A DNA stretch of 64,000 bases from an uncultured Aquimarina sp. (GCF_947492405.1 NZ_CANLMP010000007.1:186001-250000), one strand, 5' to 3'. Positions 16,517 through 24,730 are shown, numbered from the stretch's first letter. Numbers and translations: made by a program. The notes: generated from the sequence alone by a model not told the origin.

Positions 16517-17194
16517 CTATAGATGCCCTTCTCGAATGAGCATTGCAATAAGATTCGTAGTGTTTTTTGCTTCGAAATGTTCGGATAACCTATTTATTCG
16601 CTTTTCCAAAGTACTTTCGCTATTAGGAGAAATTTTATTGCGCTTTAGTTTTTCTACAATTTCTTTCTTGTTAAGTCCATTAGCAAGTTCCTTCAGAATA
16701 AGAATATCATAGTCATCTAACTCAAAAGTATTATTGTGACTATGTAGTGCCTGTTCTACCCTAGGCGAAATATAGGTTTCTGCCTGATATACTTTTTGGA
16801 CGGCCTGCACTAATTCCTGTAACCCATCACGTCCTTTACACACATATCCATGGATTTGCTGTTTTTTAAAAAGCGACTTGATTTTTGCAGGATTATCTTC
16901 CATAGAATATACAATGATCTTAATATCTGGCTGTACAAGCTTAACAGCATCAATAAGCTCGCTACCAGATGTATATTTACGATGTATTAAAGTGTTTTCT
17001 AAAAACAAAAGATCTGTAATCAATAATCCGAAAGGTGTATTATTGTCTTTTGCTACCTTAATTCGATTATACGCTTTATCACAGTATTGCTCTTTTTCTA
17101 TTTCAGGGATTTTTAGTTTCTCAACTAATGTCTGAACAATACCGTGATTGGTACTTCCGAAATCTTCTGCTACTAAAACTTTATCGAACATCAT
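16517..17194 (-). CDS. Response regulator with LuxR/NarL-type C-terminal HTH
   Basis: 225 residues. Receiver domain 4-135: acidic pair AEDFG (9-13), phosphorylation site Asp61 in LLITDLLF, and conserved Lys120 in VCKG. A helix-turn-helix domain at about 158-222 (DDYDILILKELANGLNKKEIV) matches the LuxR/sigma4-like type. The receiver insert at 26-55 is longer than usual. It is encoded 11 bases after the histidine kinase gene. An operator-promoter inside that kinase gene (17256-17299) points to separate, probably autoregulated, expression. It is the best local candidate for the factor that binds the palindromes at 3.8-19.6 kb (inference). Confidence 0.85.
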   Translation of the reverse strand: MMFDKVLVAEDFGSTNHGIVQTLVEKLKIPEIEKEQYCDKAYNRIKVAKDNNTPFGLLITDLLFLENTLIHRKYTSGSELIDAVKLVQPDIKIIVYSMEDNPAKIKSLFKKQQIHGYVCKGRDGLQELVQAVQKVYQAETYISPRVEQALHSHNNTFELDDYDILILKELANGLNKKEIVEKLKRNKISPNSESTLEKRINRLSEHFEAKNTTNLIAMLIREGHL

Positions 17195-17205
17195 ATAAAT
17201 ACTAT

Positions 17206-19179
17206 TTAATTTGGGATTCGTATTTCGGCTTTAAAACCATCTCCTTTTTCAGTATCAAATTTAATTGTTCCATTAATCGCTTGGATACGGCTTTCCGTAT
17301 TCTTTAACCCATTTTTTTTATTCATCTCTGTTACAGAAGCACCTTTGCCATTATCAAAGTAATTCACTTTTAAATAGTCTTTATCTTTTGAAAAAGTGAC
17401 GGTGACAACATCTGTCTGACTGTGTTTTTTCATATTGATCATTAGTTCTTGTAATGTGGTAAAGAGCGCTATTTTGTCTAATGCAGATAGAGCAGACCAG
17501 TTTATACTCGCAAGTCCTTTGATATAAGATTGCGTTGTAGGTGGGGTATAGGAACGAAGCATTTCTGATAACTCGTTTTTATAATTTTCTCCAGTATCAA
17601 TCTCGCTATTTTCTCTGGAGAAATTTCTACTTTGATTGTACACATCATCTATTTGATCTAATATTTTGGAAGTATCAATACCATTTTTTATTGACATCAT
17701 AATACCGTATAATTTAGCAGCAAAACTATCGTGTATTTTTTTTGAGAATTGTATACGTTCCTTATAAGAAGTTTCTAATTTATCAATTTTGTTTTGTTGT
17801 TTCAATTTCACCGCTTTTTGTTTTAGATCTTTATTTCGGCGATTAAGTAAATAAGTGATAAATCCTGCTAATAATAATAAAACAATAGATATGGAAATAT
17901 AGATTATATTTTGATTTCTTGTTTTTAAAACCTGTTTATCTTTTTCTGCATTTTCCTTTTCTAATTTTTCGTTCTCATATTTAGTATCAGCATATAAATC
18001 CCGATTGCTTTGATTGATGCTTTTTATTTCTTCGTTTACTGTATGGTATATTTTAGCTTCTTCTGTTATATTTTCTTTTAAATCAAAAATGAATCCTAAC
18101 GCTTCGAGAATCGCGGTTCTGCTATTCCGTTTTTTTGCCTTGAGATATGCTCCTTCAGCATATGTTAGTGCTTTCTCCTTATCTGTATCAAGATAGTATT
18201 TGGTTAAATGAATGTTACTAGCAATTAATCCTTGGGTATCTTTTTTGTTTTTTCGTATTGTTAATGCTTTTTGTAATAAAGAATCTGATGAAGTGTTATT
18301 TGGATTTTCTAACCATTTAGTGTATCCTAGATTGCTGATTACTCTGGCATATTCTTTTTGATCGTTTATTACTATAGAATCTAATAGTAACTTCGATAGG
18401 ATATCAATAGATTCATTGAATTTTCCATGAAGAGCCAGAATATTGGCTTTTGCGCTTTTTAATTTTAAAAAAGTACTTTTTCCAATTTTTTCTATAAGTA
18501 AAGATTCTTTTTCCAAAGACAGTGCTTTGGTATTATATTCTAATGCTTTATCAAAGTTTTTTTGTTCTTTATAAGCTACTGAAATATTGAGCAATAATCC
18601 ACTGATTCTTTTTGTTTCCGAAGTGCTTTCTATGTGTCGTAAGCCATCCGTAGCAGTTATTTTACTACCAATGTGATCTCCAAGACTTTTTTGAATATTG
18701 GCCATATATAGCAAGCTTTTACCTGCTTCTAAACTGTCATTAGTTGTCCTCGAAATTTTGAAAGCTTTATTATGATAAGAAAAAGCTTTCGCCAATTGAT
18801 TTTTGTTTTTATGATAAATTCCTAGTTTGGTTAATGCTTTTTGCTGAAAAATTAGGTTTTTGTTTTCTTTTGCATAGTCGTATAAAAATTCAGAGTAATA
18901 AATTGCACTATCACGTTTTTTTAGCTTATTAAGAATTTTCGTTTTTCGCATTAATCCTTTATAAATTAGAGAATCTTTTTTATATAAAAATGCTCCTTTT
19001 AAAAAGTGATTAATATTTTCTAATTTTTTAATTTCAGGAATAGTGTCTGATTCAGTTAAATTGAAATATGCAGAAATACTATCTGTACTTTTTAATGTCG
19101 TTTTTTGAGCAAATAATGAAGTGCTATAGGGGGAAAATAATTGAATAAATATAAAAACAAAAAAGAGGGAATATTTCAT
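17206..19179 (-). CDS. TPR-containing sensor histidine kinase
   Basis: 657 residues. Signal peptide (cut after SLFAQ, about 25), periplasmic TPR-like helical repeats (about 75-380, motifs such as KAFSYHNKAF and KALEYNTKAL), coiled coil, membrane helix 425-445, then a cytoplasmic kinase. The phosphate-accepting His is expected at 483 in KKIHDSFAAKL, followed by an HATPase domain with QELMINMKKH (N box), DNGKGAS (G1) and KNGLKNTESR. This is the two-domain HisKA_3-like type that pairs with LuxR-family regulators. The sensed signal is unknown, but TPR sensors of this kind in Bacteroidota are membrane-bound. Its 3' end contains a promoter for the regulator gene. Confidence 0.88.
   Translation of the reverse strand: MKYSLFFVFIFIQLFSPYSTSLFAQKTTLKSTDSISAYFNLTESDTIPEIKKLENINHFLKGAFLYKKDSLIYKGLMRKTKILNKLKKRDSAIYYSEFLYDYAKENKNLIFQQKALTKLGIYHKNKNQLAKAFSYHNKAFKISRTTNDSLEAGKSLLYMANIQKSLGDHIGSKITATDGLRHIESTSETKRISGLLLNISVAYKEQKNFDKALEYNTKALSLEKESLLIEKIGKSTFLKLKSAKANILALHGKFNESIDILSKLLLDSIVINDQKEYARVISNLGYTKWLENPNNTSSDSLLQKALTIRKNKKDTQGLIASNIHLTKYYLDTDKEKALTYAEGAYLKAKKRNSRTAILEALGFIFDLKENITEEAKIYHTVNEEIKSINQSNRDLYADTKYENEKLEKENAEKDKQVLKTRNQNIIYISISIVLLLLAGFITYLLNRRNKDLKQKAVKLKQQNKIDKLETSYKERIQFSKKIHDSFAAKLYGIMMSIKNGIDTSKILDQIDDVYNQSRNFSRENSEIDTGENYKNELSEMLRSYTPPTTQSYIKGLASINWSALSALDKIALFTTLQELMINMKKHSQTDVVTVTFSKDKDYLKVNYFDNGKGASVTEMNKKNGLKNTESRIQAINGTIKFDTEKGDGFKAEIRIPN
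17256..17299 (-). promoter_or_regulatory. Operator plus -7 element inside the kinase gene, for the response regulator (site 4)
   Basis: Minus strand: TACGGAAAGCCGTA (17299-17286), exactly 22 bases, then TAAATTTG (17263-17256), a perfect -7 element. Transcription would start near 17249, giving a leader of about 55 bases to the regulator ATG at 17194. The site is in coding sequence, so its palindrome is partly constrained by protein, yet spacing matches the other four sites exactly. Confidence 0.6.
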
Positions 19180-19216
19180 CCCTCTAATTTAGTAATTAAT
19201 TTGTTTTAGGGTATGT

Positions 19217-19372
19217 TTACCCTTCATCTTCATCCTCTATCTCCGGGTCTTCACCTTCTGTGGCTAATACATCAGTATGTAGTTCTTCGGTTTCTTCTAG
19301 GTTGTCAATAGAACAAGAAGTAAGGTTCGCGCCCATAAATAAGGCTATCATTATATACAAAATTGATTTCAT
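19217..19372 (-). CDS. Very small acidic lipoprotein
   Basis: 51 residues. Signal with lipobox LTSC, lipid Cys at 20. The mature peptide is almost entirely acidic (LEETEEL, EGEDPEIEDEDEG) and has no basic residues except one His. Two hundred bases of hairpin-rich leader precede it and it lies 37 bases before the histidine kinase start, so the two may be co-transcribed. Function unknown. Confidence 0.6.
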   Translation of the reverse strand: MKSILYIMIALFMGANLTSCSIDNLEETEELHTDVLATEGEDPEIEDEDEG

Positions 19373-19542
19373 TTTCTTAAAAATTTTAGGATTTAAGCAA
19401 AGGGGATACTGTCCGAGTTTTTACTCAGGTATGTATGCTTTGCAGACTCAGTTAAAAGGGAGTACTCCTTTGTTTTTTGGAAAGTGAAAATCCGAAGCGG
19501 CAGCGTTTAGCTACTTTCCAATTGGCTGAATACCAACCGCAT
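19373..19542. other. Hairpin-rich intergenic segment between divergent genes
   Basis: No coding frame. It holds several inverted repeats: GGAGTACTCC (10-bp palindrome at about 19471-19480), TTGGAAAGT/ACTTTCCAA arms (about 19488-19523) enclosing a GC-richer segment, and GAGTTTTTACTC near 19426. It could be the structured leader of the acidic lipoprotein mRNA. No -7 element for the minus strand could be placed with confidence. Confidence 0.35.
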
Positions 19543-19586
19543 TACGGAAATCCGTAGCAACGAGTTTTGTACATTTGTTATGTTAG
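19543..19586 (+). promoter_or_regulatory. Perfect palindromic operator plus near -7 element (site 5)
   Basis: TACGGAAATCCGTA (19543-19556), a perfect 6-2-6 palindrome and the best operator in the window, then exactly 22 bases, then TATGTTAG (19579-19586), one mismatch from TAnnTTTG. An alternative -7, TACATTTG at 19569-19576, is perfect but only 13 bases... away from the palindrome edge by 12-13 bases, so its use would place the activator differently. Either way the transcript runs toward the gene at 19755 with a leader of about 160 bases. Confidence 0.55.
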
Positions 19587-19754
19587 CATTTCATAACAAG
19601 AACTTGTTGTTGATACAAATCTAGAATATACTGTTGAGGCAGTTATAGACACATATTCGACTTGTTTTAGTCAAGTTTTCGACACCTTTAAATACAAGTG
19701 TTTTCATTGATCTTGTCGAATACTTGTCTAACAATTAATTTTTCTTTTTAAATA

Positions 19755-20531
19755 ATGGATCAAAAAATAGTAGAGAAAGTTGTTAGAGAAATGTTTGAAA
19801 AAGCAAAAAACGGGAGTGTTTCTCATTCCAAATATGCATTATCAAAGTATATTTCAGAAGAAACAGATAATTGTATTAAAACAAAAACAGCTGAGAGAGC
19901 CTATGAAAAATATATCCTCGGAAGAAAAAGAGGAAATCCTCAAGGTGAAAGTGTAGATAATTTTTGTAACTATTTAGGATATAAAAATTACAAAGAATAT
20001 GTAGAAAAAAATAAGGTTCCAGTTAATAGAGGGGGTACAATAGTCGATACGCCACCTAGTGAACCTCCAATAAATGGTTACGTTAAAATTACCATAGGAA
20101 CAGTAATATCTATATTCTTAATAGTATTCATAAACTCACAAATCAAAAAAGGAGATAATAAGATCAATGCTAACAGTAAATGCATGGCTTGGGTAGAAAA
20201 TAGTTATAAAGAGATCTCCTGTGATTTAGAATTTCATCCTGATTCTGGGGCAAAAACAGAACCCTATGATGCAAAACGCTTGAAAAATTTTACGAAAGTT
20301 GAGGTAACCGCGAGTTATGATTTTTTTGTTGGTAACAATACTAAGAAACCGAGAATTTGGTATTATAAGAACAGCAATGATGAAATTGAATATTTTACGT
20401 CTTCAGGTATACATCCTACCAATGGAGAAACTTTGAAGAAAATTACACCACATATTATAGATACGTATGTCCCTAAACATATTTTTAAACCAGATTCTTT
20501 TATTGATACGAATACTGAAAACAAACAATAA
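19755..20531 (+). CDS. Membrane protein with N-terminal HTH-like domain common in Bacteroidota
   Basis: 258 residues. Residues 1-85 contain SKYALSKYI ... KTAERAYEKYILG ... VDNFCNYLGYKNYKEYV, a pattern seen at the N-terminus of many Bacteroidota proteins (a helical, possibly DNA-binding module). A Pro-rich linker (about 95-105), a membrane helix (about 107-124) and a C-terminal extracytoplasmic domain of about 130 residues rich in aromatic residues (IWYYKN, YFTSSG) follow. A membrane-anchored regulator is possible. The perfect operator at 19543 lies upstream. No family name can be given. Confidence 0.6.
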   Translation: MDQKIVEKVVREMFEKAKNGSVSHSKYALSKYISEETDNCIKTKTAERAYEKYILGRKRGNPQGESVDNFCNYLGYKNYKEYVEKNKVPVNRGGTIVDTPPSEPPINGYVKITIGTVISIFLIVFINSQIKKGDNKINANSKCMAWVENSYKEISCDLEFHPDSGAKTEPYDAKRLKNFTKVEVTASYDFFVGNNTKKPRIWYYKNSNDEIEYFTSSGIHPTNGETLKKITPHIIDTYVPKHIFKPDSFIDTNTENKQ

Positions 20532-20590
20532 CCCTCATAATCCTTTGCAGAAACTAGCTATCCTGTATGCAAATTGTATGCACATGAAAA

Positions 20591-20623
20591 AAGGCTTTAG
20601 AAAGAAAATCTCTCTAAAGCCTT
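20591..20623 (-). terminator. Terminator of tRNA-Ala
   Basis: Arms AAGGCTTTAGA (20591-20601) and TCTAAAGCCTT (20613-20623). On the minus strand a run of six T follows. It is 12 bases past the 3' end of the tRNA. Confidence 0.85.
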
Positions 20624-20634
20624 GTTATTATTAG

Positions 20635-20708
20635 TGGAGAAGATGGGACTCGAACCCACGACCTCTTGACTGCCAGTCAAGCGCTCTAGCCAGCTGAGCT
20701 ACATCCCC
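20635..20708 (-). tRNA. tRNA-Ala (anticodon GGC)
   Basis: 74 bases on the minus strand, starting GGGGATGTAGCTCAG. D-arm, anticodon stem CTTGA/TCAAG with 7-base loop CTGGCAG (anticodon GGC, reads GCC/GCU), and T-arm with GTTCGAG are all present. One T-T mismatch is seen in the acceptor stem. The 3' CCA is not encoded, as usual in this group. Confidence 0.92.
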
Positions 20709-20720
20709 ATTTTTTCTTGT

Positions 20721-20778
20721 GGTGATGTAGCGAAGCGCCTGTCCGCCGCAGCGTAGCGTTGGAGGAAGCTACATCTCC
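20721..20778. repeat. GC-rich inverted repeat copying the 5' end of the adjacent tRNA
   Basis: Arms GATGTAGC (20724-20731) and GCTACATC (20768-20775), extendable to 11 bp with one mismatch, enclose a GC-rich core. On the minus strand it begins GGAGATGTAGCT, nearly the first 12 bases of the tRNA-Ala found 13 bp downstream. Its base composition stands out against the AT-rich surroundings. Confidence 0.5.
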
Positions 20779-20788
20779 GGAATATTCA

Positions 20789-21595
20789 CTAATCACGCAG
20801 AGCACCCTTAAGCACTAACAAAGGAATTCTACTTTCGAAATCTTTTTTCAATATGGTGTTCTCTTCCCATAGTTTGGCAAAAAAACCTCTTCTACGCCTA
20901 AATACACATAATAAATCTGGATTATTCTCATTAAGATGTTCTAAAACTCCCTGAAACAAGGTTGCATTTTCTGAAGATTTATAGGATGTTATAATTTCTG
21001 CTAAATCTTTTTGAAATTCTACATCCTCTGGCAAAAAATCTTTTGTCTTTACCTGAAGTAGCTTTATTTCTGAATTAAAAGCACTTAAAATTTCTTTTAT
21101 AGGATTCAATGCATTTTGCTTTTTAATGACTCCTGATTTGATAGCCATCAATGTCTTATTAATTGGCTTAAAAACATAATTTTCAGGAATAATTAATACA
21201 GGTATCTCTGTTTTCTTTACTAAACTTCCAGAGGTTTCTCCAAGAAAATAAGAATTTTTGATATCATGGCTTTCCGCACCCAAAACAATTAAATCAATAG
21301 AGTGCTTTAGATTGAATTCTGGTATAGCTTCTAATAAATCACCTTCTAATGGTAACGCAATTAGATCTACACCTTTTTTATCAACTTGAGCGAATTTTTC
21401 TTCAATCGTAGTAACTGAAATATCTTTTAGTGTTTGGTTGACAGAAGGAATACTACCCGATCTAGGTAATTCTTTAAAAATCTGCACGGCATATACTGTT
21501 CCACCTAATTCTTTTGCAAAATCTATAGTGTATTGCAGTCGAGCGATACTAACTGAGTTTTCTGATAAACCTAAAGGAACAAGAATGTTTTTCAT
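20789..21595 (-). CDS. Universal stress protein, two tandem UspA domains
   Basis: 268 residues. The first UspA domain (about 1-140) starts MKNILVPLGLSENS and ends with the nucleotide-binding pattern LGETSGSLVKKTEIPVLIIP. The second (about 145-268) is degenerate but ends with RIPLLVLKG. Tandem USPs bind ATP or ligand and act as stress-response proteins in the cytoplasm. Single gene; start follows an AT-rich leader. The second domain lacks the clear GxxG(9)GS loop, so nucleotide binding there is doubtful. Confidence 0.88.
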   Translation of the reverse strand: MKNILVPLGLSENSVSIARLQYTIDFAKELGGTVYAVQIFKELPRSGSIPSVNQTLKDISVTTIEEKFAQVDKKGVDLIALPLEGDLLEAIPEFNLKHSIDLIVLGAESHDIKNSYFLGETSGSLVKKTEIPVLIIPENYVFKPINKTLMAIKSGVIKKQNALNPIKEILSAFNSEIKLLQVKTKDFLPEDVEFQKDLAEIITSYKSSENATLFQGVLEHLNENNPDLLCVFRRRRGFFAKLWEENTILKKDFESRIPLLVLKGALRD

Positions 21596-21782
21596 TACTA
21601 AGCTTGATTTGTGAGTCAGAATGCAAAATTACAATTTTTGAATAGGAAACAATACTTTTTAAAAGCTCATAATTCTATAGATATCGCTTCTTTTCTTAAA
21701 GTTTATATAAAATCTGTCCTGACATATGCCAAATCATTACTGTAGAAAGAATAGTTCGTATTTTTGGCATTTGAAAAAAAGT

Positions 21783-22283
21783 ATGATTCGTAAAGCGATA
21801 CACTCAGATTTGGATGCTATACATAAATTAACACAGGCTTGTGCTAAAGCTATGATAGCTCGAGAAATTTATCAATGGAATGAACACTATCCAACTCGAT
21901 CTCGTTTTCAGAAAGATATAGAATTACAAGAATTATATGTTCTGGAAGAGGAAAATCATATTAAAGGTATTATTGTAGTTACAGAATTGATGGATGATGA
22001 ATACATTCCGATCCAGTGGCTTACGGAGGATCAAAATAATCTATATATCCATCGATTAGCAGTACATCCTGATTATTGGGGTAATGGACTTGCACAACAA
22101 TTAATGAATTGGGCGGAAGCCTTTGCAGTAAAGAATGAGTATCAATCCATTCGCCTGGATACCTTTAGCCAAAATAAAAGAAACCACAAGTTTTATGAAA
22201 CCAGAGGATATAAAAGGTTGGGGAATATTTTTTTTCCAAAACAAAGTGAACATCCTTTCTATTGTTACGAATTAGTGTTGTGA
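21783..22283 (+). CDS. GNAT-family N-acetyltransferase
   Basis: 166 residues from the ATG at 21783 (MIRKAIHSDLDAI); an upstream in-frame start at 21726 adds a non-conserved tail. Acetyl-CoA-binding motif A is seen in LAVHPDYWGNGLAQQLM (R/QxxGxG/A-like), followed by RLDTFSQNKRNHKFYETRGY, a typical GNAT motif B. The substrate is unknown. Its TGA overlaps the GTG start of the MATE gene (GTGA), so the two are probably translated together. Confidence 0.85.
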   Translation: MIRKAIHSDLDAIHKLTQACAKAMIAREIYQWNEHYPTRSRFQKDIELQELYVLEEENHIKGIIVVTELMDDEYIPIQWLTEDQNNLYIHRLAVHPDYWGNGLAQQLMNWAEAFAVKNEYQSIRLDTFSQNKRNHKFYETRGYKRLGNIFFPKQSEHPFYCYELVL

Positions 22284-23611
22284 GTAGTGTTATAAGTTTT
22301 AAAAATATAAACCGATTAGCCATTCCCGCAATTATAGCAGGTATTGCAGAACCTGTATTATCGGCAACCGATACTGCGATTGTTGGTAATATACCTGTTC
22401 ATGGTACAGAATCACTTGCTGCTGTTGGGATAGTAGGATCGTTTTTGTCTATGCTCATTTGGGTATTAGCGCAAACTCGCGCTGCTATCTCGGCGATTAT
22501 TTCACAATATTTAGGAGCAGGAAAATTAGATGAAGTAAAAACATTACCCGCACAGGCGATACTTTTTAATATAGGTTTAAGCGTTACTATTCTTCTTGCG
22601 ACTGTTCCGTTTATAAAAGAAATCTTTATGCTTCTAAAAGCAGAAGGTCAGGTGCTGGAATATTGTATTTCATATTATAGTATTCGTGTATGGGGATTTC
22701 CACTATCACTATTTGTGTTTGCTATTTTTGGAATTTTCAGAGGGTTGCAAAATACATATTGGCCAATGATCATAGCACTTATTGGAGTCGTCCTTAATAT
22801 TATCTTGGATTTTGCTTTGGTGTATGGAATAGAAGGTGTTTTAGAACCTATGTATCTTGAAGGAGCTGCATGGGCAAGCTTGTTTTCTCAAATTCTGATG
22901 GCTATTTTGTCACTTATATTGCTGCTTAAAAAAACAGATGTATCATTACGATTAGAAAAGCTTTGGCATCCAGAGATGAAGCGTTTTTTGGTGATGAGTG
23001 GAAATCTTTTTATTCGGTCATTAGCATTAAACACCACTTTACTTTTAGCCGTATGGGAAGCAACAAGCTTGGGCACAAATTATATTGCAGCACATAGTAT
23101 CGCTATACAACTATGGTTGTTCTTTGCTTTTTTTATTGATGGGTATGGTGGTGCAGGCAATATATTAGGAGGTAGGTTGTTAGGGTCCAGAGATTATAAA
23201 AACCTAATTGTCATGGCCAAAAAAGTGAATATATATGGAATCATAGTAGCTTGTATTCTTGGAGGACTTTCTCTGTTAATTCCAGAACAGCTAGGATTGA
23301 TTTTTACTAAAGATCCAGAGGTATTAGCTATTTTCAATGGTTTCTTTTATTTGGTAGTAATAGCATTGCCGATAAATGCATTGGCGTTTGTTGGTGATGG
23401 AATATTCAAAGGACTTGGTGAGACTGGCTTTTTGCGTAATGTATTGTTAGGGTCTACCTTTCTAGGTTTTATTCCTACTTTGTTATTAGCACGATATTTT
23501 GATTGGAAACTATACGGAATATGGATTGCAATAACCGTGTGGATGTTAATCAGAGGATTAGCATTGGTAATAAAATTCAGGAATAAATATTATCGATTGG
23601 CAACTATTTAG
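22280..23611 (+). CDS. MATE-family efflux transporter (DinF-like)
   Basis: About 443 residues with 12 predicted helices in two halves. The N-terminus INRLAIPAIIAGIAEP and the ...ALAVVGI-like loop (ESLAAVGIVGSF) are typical of the DinF branch of the MATE/NorM cation-drug antiporters of the inner membrane. The start is set at the GTG 22280, which overlaps the GNAT stop; an alternative TTG at 22262 would give six more residues. The substrate is unknown. Confidence 0.85.
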   Translation: MSSVISFKNINRLAIPAIIAGIAEPVLSATDTAIVGNIPVHGTESLAAVGIVGSFLSMLIWVLAQTRAAISAIISQYLGAGKLDEVKTLPAQAILFNIGLSVTILLATVPFIKEIFMLLKAEGQVLEYCISYYSIRVWGFPLSLFVFAIFGIFRGLQNTYWPMIIALIGVVLNIILDFALVYGIEGVLEPMYLEGAAWASLFSQILMAILSLILLLKKTDVSLRLEKLWHPEMKRFLVMSGNLFIRSLALNTTLLLAVWEATSLGTNYIAAHSIAIQLWLFFAFFIDGYGGAGNILGGRLLGSRDYKNLIVMAKKVNIYGIIVACILGGLSLLIPEQLGLIFTKDPEVLAIFNGFFYLVVIALPINALAFVGDGIFKGLGETGFLRNVLLGSTFLGFIPTLLLARYFDWKLYGIWIAITVWMLIRGLALVIKFRNKYYRLATI

Positions 23612-23703
23612 AATGCAAATTTTAAAATAGCCATTACAATAACCACATATAAACAAATCAGAACAGCTACTAATCTGAACTTTTCCAAATACTTTTTTTC
23701 CAT
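23608..23703 (-). CDS. Very small single-span membrane protein
   Basis: 31 residues: basic N-terminus MEKKYLEKF, then an uninterrupted hydrophobic helix (LVAVLICLYVVIVMAIL) and a short tail. It overlaps the end of the MATE gene by 4 bases on the opposite strand. The charge pattern and length fit the tiny membrane proteins often missed in flavobacterial genomes. Confidence 0.45.
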   Translation of the reverse strand: MEKKYLEKFRLVAVLICLYVVIVMAILKFAF

Positions 23704-23737
23704 AGTTCAAAAGTAATTTAAGAGATCAAAATTGCAA

Positions 23738-23775
23738 ATACGTGGAAATACGGGTTTATACAATACGATAATACG
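23738..23775. promoter_or_regulatory. Cluster of ATACG direct repeats upstream of the crotonase gene
   Basis: ATACG occurs at 23738, 23748, 23763 and 23771. The first two form a 10-bp direct repeat (AAATACGTGG, AAATACGGGT), helically phased, as is usual for protein-binding sites of LytTR or similar regulators. No partner site elsewhere in the window was found. Confidence 0.3.
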
Positions 23776-23824
23776 TAGTATCAGAATCTAAAATATTATC
23801 TATTTTTATCAAAAATCTAGCACA

Positions 23825-24592
23825 ATGACCACTACACGTTCCAACGGAAGTTTATATACACATATAGAAAATCACATTGCTACTCTAGAATTTGGGCACC
23901 TCGCAAGTAATTCTTTTCCATCAGAATTGTTAGATAGATTAACAAAAGCTATCGATACCTTGTCTAAAGATTCCTCTGTTTATGTGATTATTTTAAAATC
24001 AGAAGGAGAAAAAGCATTTTGTGCCGGAGCCTCTTTTGATGAATTAATATCAATTATAAACCTCGAGGAAGGAAAACAATTCTTTTCAGGATTTGCCAAT
24101 GTGATTAACGCAATGCGAAAATGTAAACAACCTATTATTGGTAGGATACAAGGAAAAACTGTAGGTGGAGGTGTAGGATTGGCTTCCGCTTGTGATTACT
24201 GTATGGCAACAGAAGCTGCATCGATTAAATTAAGTGAATTGACTATTGGGATTGGACCTTTTGTAATTGAACCAGCAGTATCTAGAAAAATAGGGTTAGC
24301 TGCATTCGAAGCATTGGCTTGGGATGCTTCACAATGGAAGAATGCCTATTGGGCGAAAGATCAAGGATTATTTTCCAGAGTCTTCGAAACTATCTCCGAG
24401 CTGGATAAAGAAGTCCAATTATTTGCAGAGAAATTAGCCAGTTATAATCCAAAGGCAATACAGGCAATGAAAGAAGTAAATTGGAAAGGAACAGCTCATT
24501 GGAAGGAGCTACTAATCGAAAGAGCAGCAGTTTCAGGAGAATTAGTACTTTCTGAACTTACAAAGAAAGCATTAGAAAAGTTTAAAAAATAA
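23825..24592 (+). CDS. Enoyl-CoA hydratase/isomerase (crotonase) family protein
   Basis: 255 residues of crotonase fold. The oxyanion hole segments are AFCAGASFDEL (about 62-72) and GKTVGGGVGLASACD (about 108-122). ELTIGIGPFVIEP follows as the active-site region; the usual catalytic Glu pair cannot be confirmed. The family hydrates or isomerises enoyl-CoA thioesters in beta-oxidation or aromatic catabolism. The gene stands between small membrane-protein genes, with no pathway partners nearby, so the substrate is open. Confidence 0.85.
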   Translation: MTTTRSNGSLYTHIENHIATLEFGHLASNSFPSELLDRLTKAIDTLSKDSSVYVIILKSEGEKAFCAGASFDELISIINLEEGKQFFSGFANVINAMRKCKQPIIGRIQGKTVGGGVGLASACDYCMATEAASIKLSELTIGIGPFVIEPAVSRKIGLAAFEALAWDASQWKNAYWAKDQGLFSRVFETISELDKEVQLFAEKLASYNPKAIQAMKEVNWKGTAHWKELLIERAAVSGELVLSELTKKALEKFKK

Positions 24593-24595
24593 AAC

Positions 24596-24694
24596 ATGGA
24601 TATACTCAATTTTTTAGGAGGTAATGGATTGTTTCTGATCTTAGGAATTATATTAGTAGTAGTTTACTTTTATAATAAAAGAAAGAGAAGATAA
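24596..24694 (+). CDS. Very small membrane protein
   Basis: 32 residues: MDILNFLGGNG, a hydrophobic helix (LFLILGIILVVVYFY) and the basic tail NKRKRR, matching the positive-inside rule. It starts 3 bases after the crotonase stop, so it is likely part of that transcript. No family is recognised. Confidence 0.5.
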   Translation: MDILNFLGGNGLFLILGIILVVVYFYNKRKRR

Positions 24695-24701
24695 TGTTCA
24701 T

Positions 24702-24709
24702 TAACTTTG
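24702..24709 (+). promoter_or_regulatory. -7 element before queD
   Basis: TAACTTTG, a perfect TAnnTTTG, about 22 bases before the queD ATG. No good -33 TTTG is seen at the usual distance. Confidence 0.4.
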
Positions 24710-24730
24710 CAGAAAGTTACAAAGCGACAA

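Noticed and set aside
24595..24730. preQ1 riboswitch before queD
   Set aside because: The gap is occupied by a small gene and a -7 element; no pseudoknot-type motif is seen.
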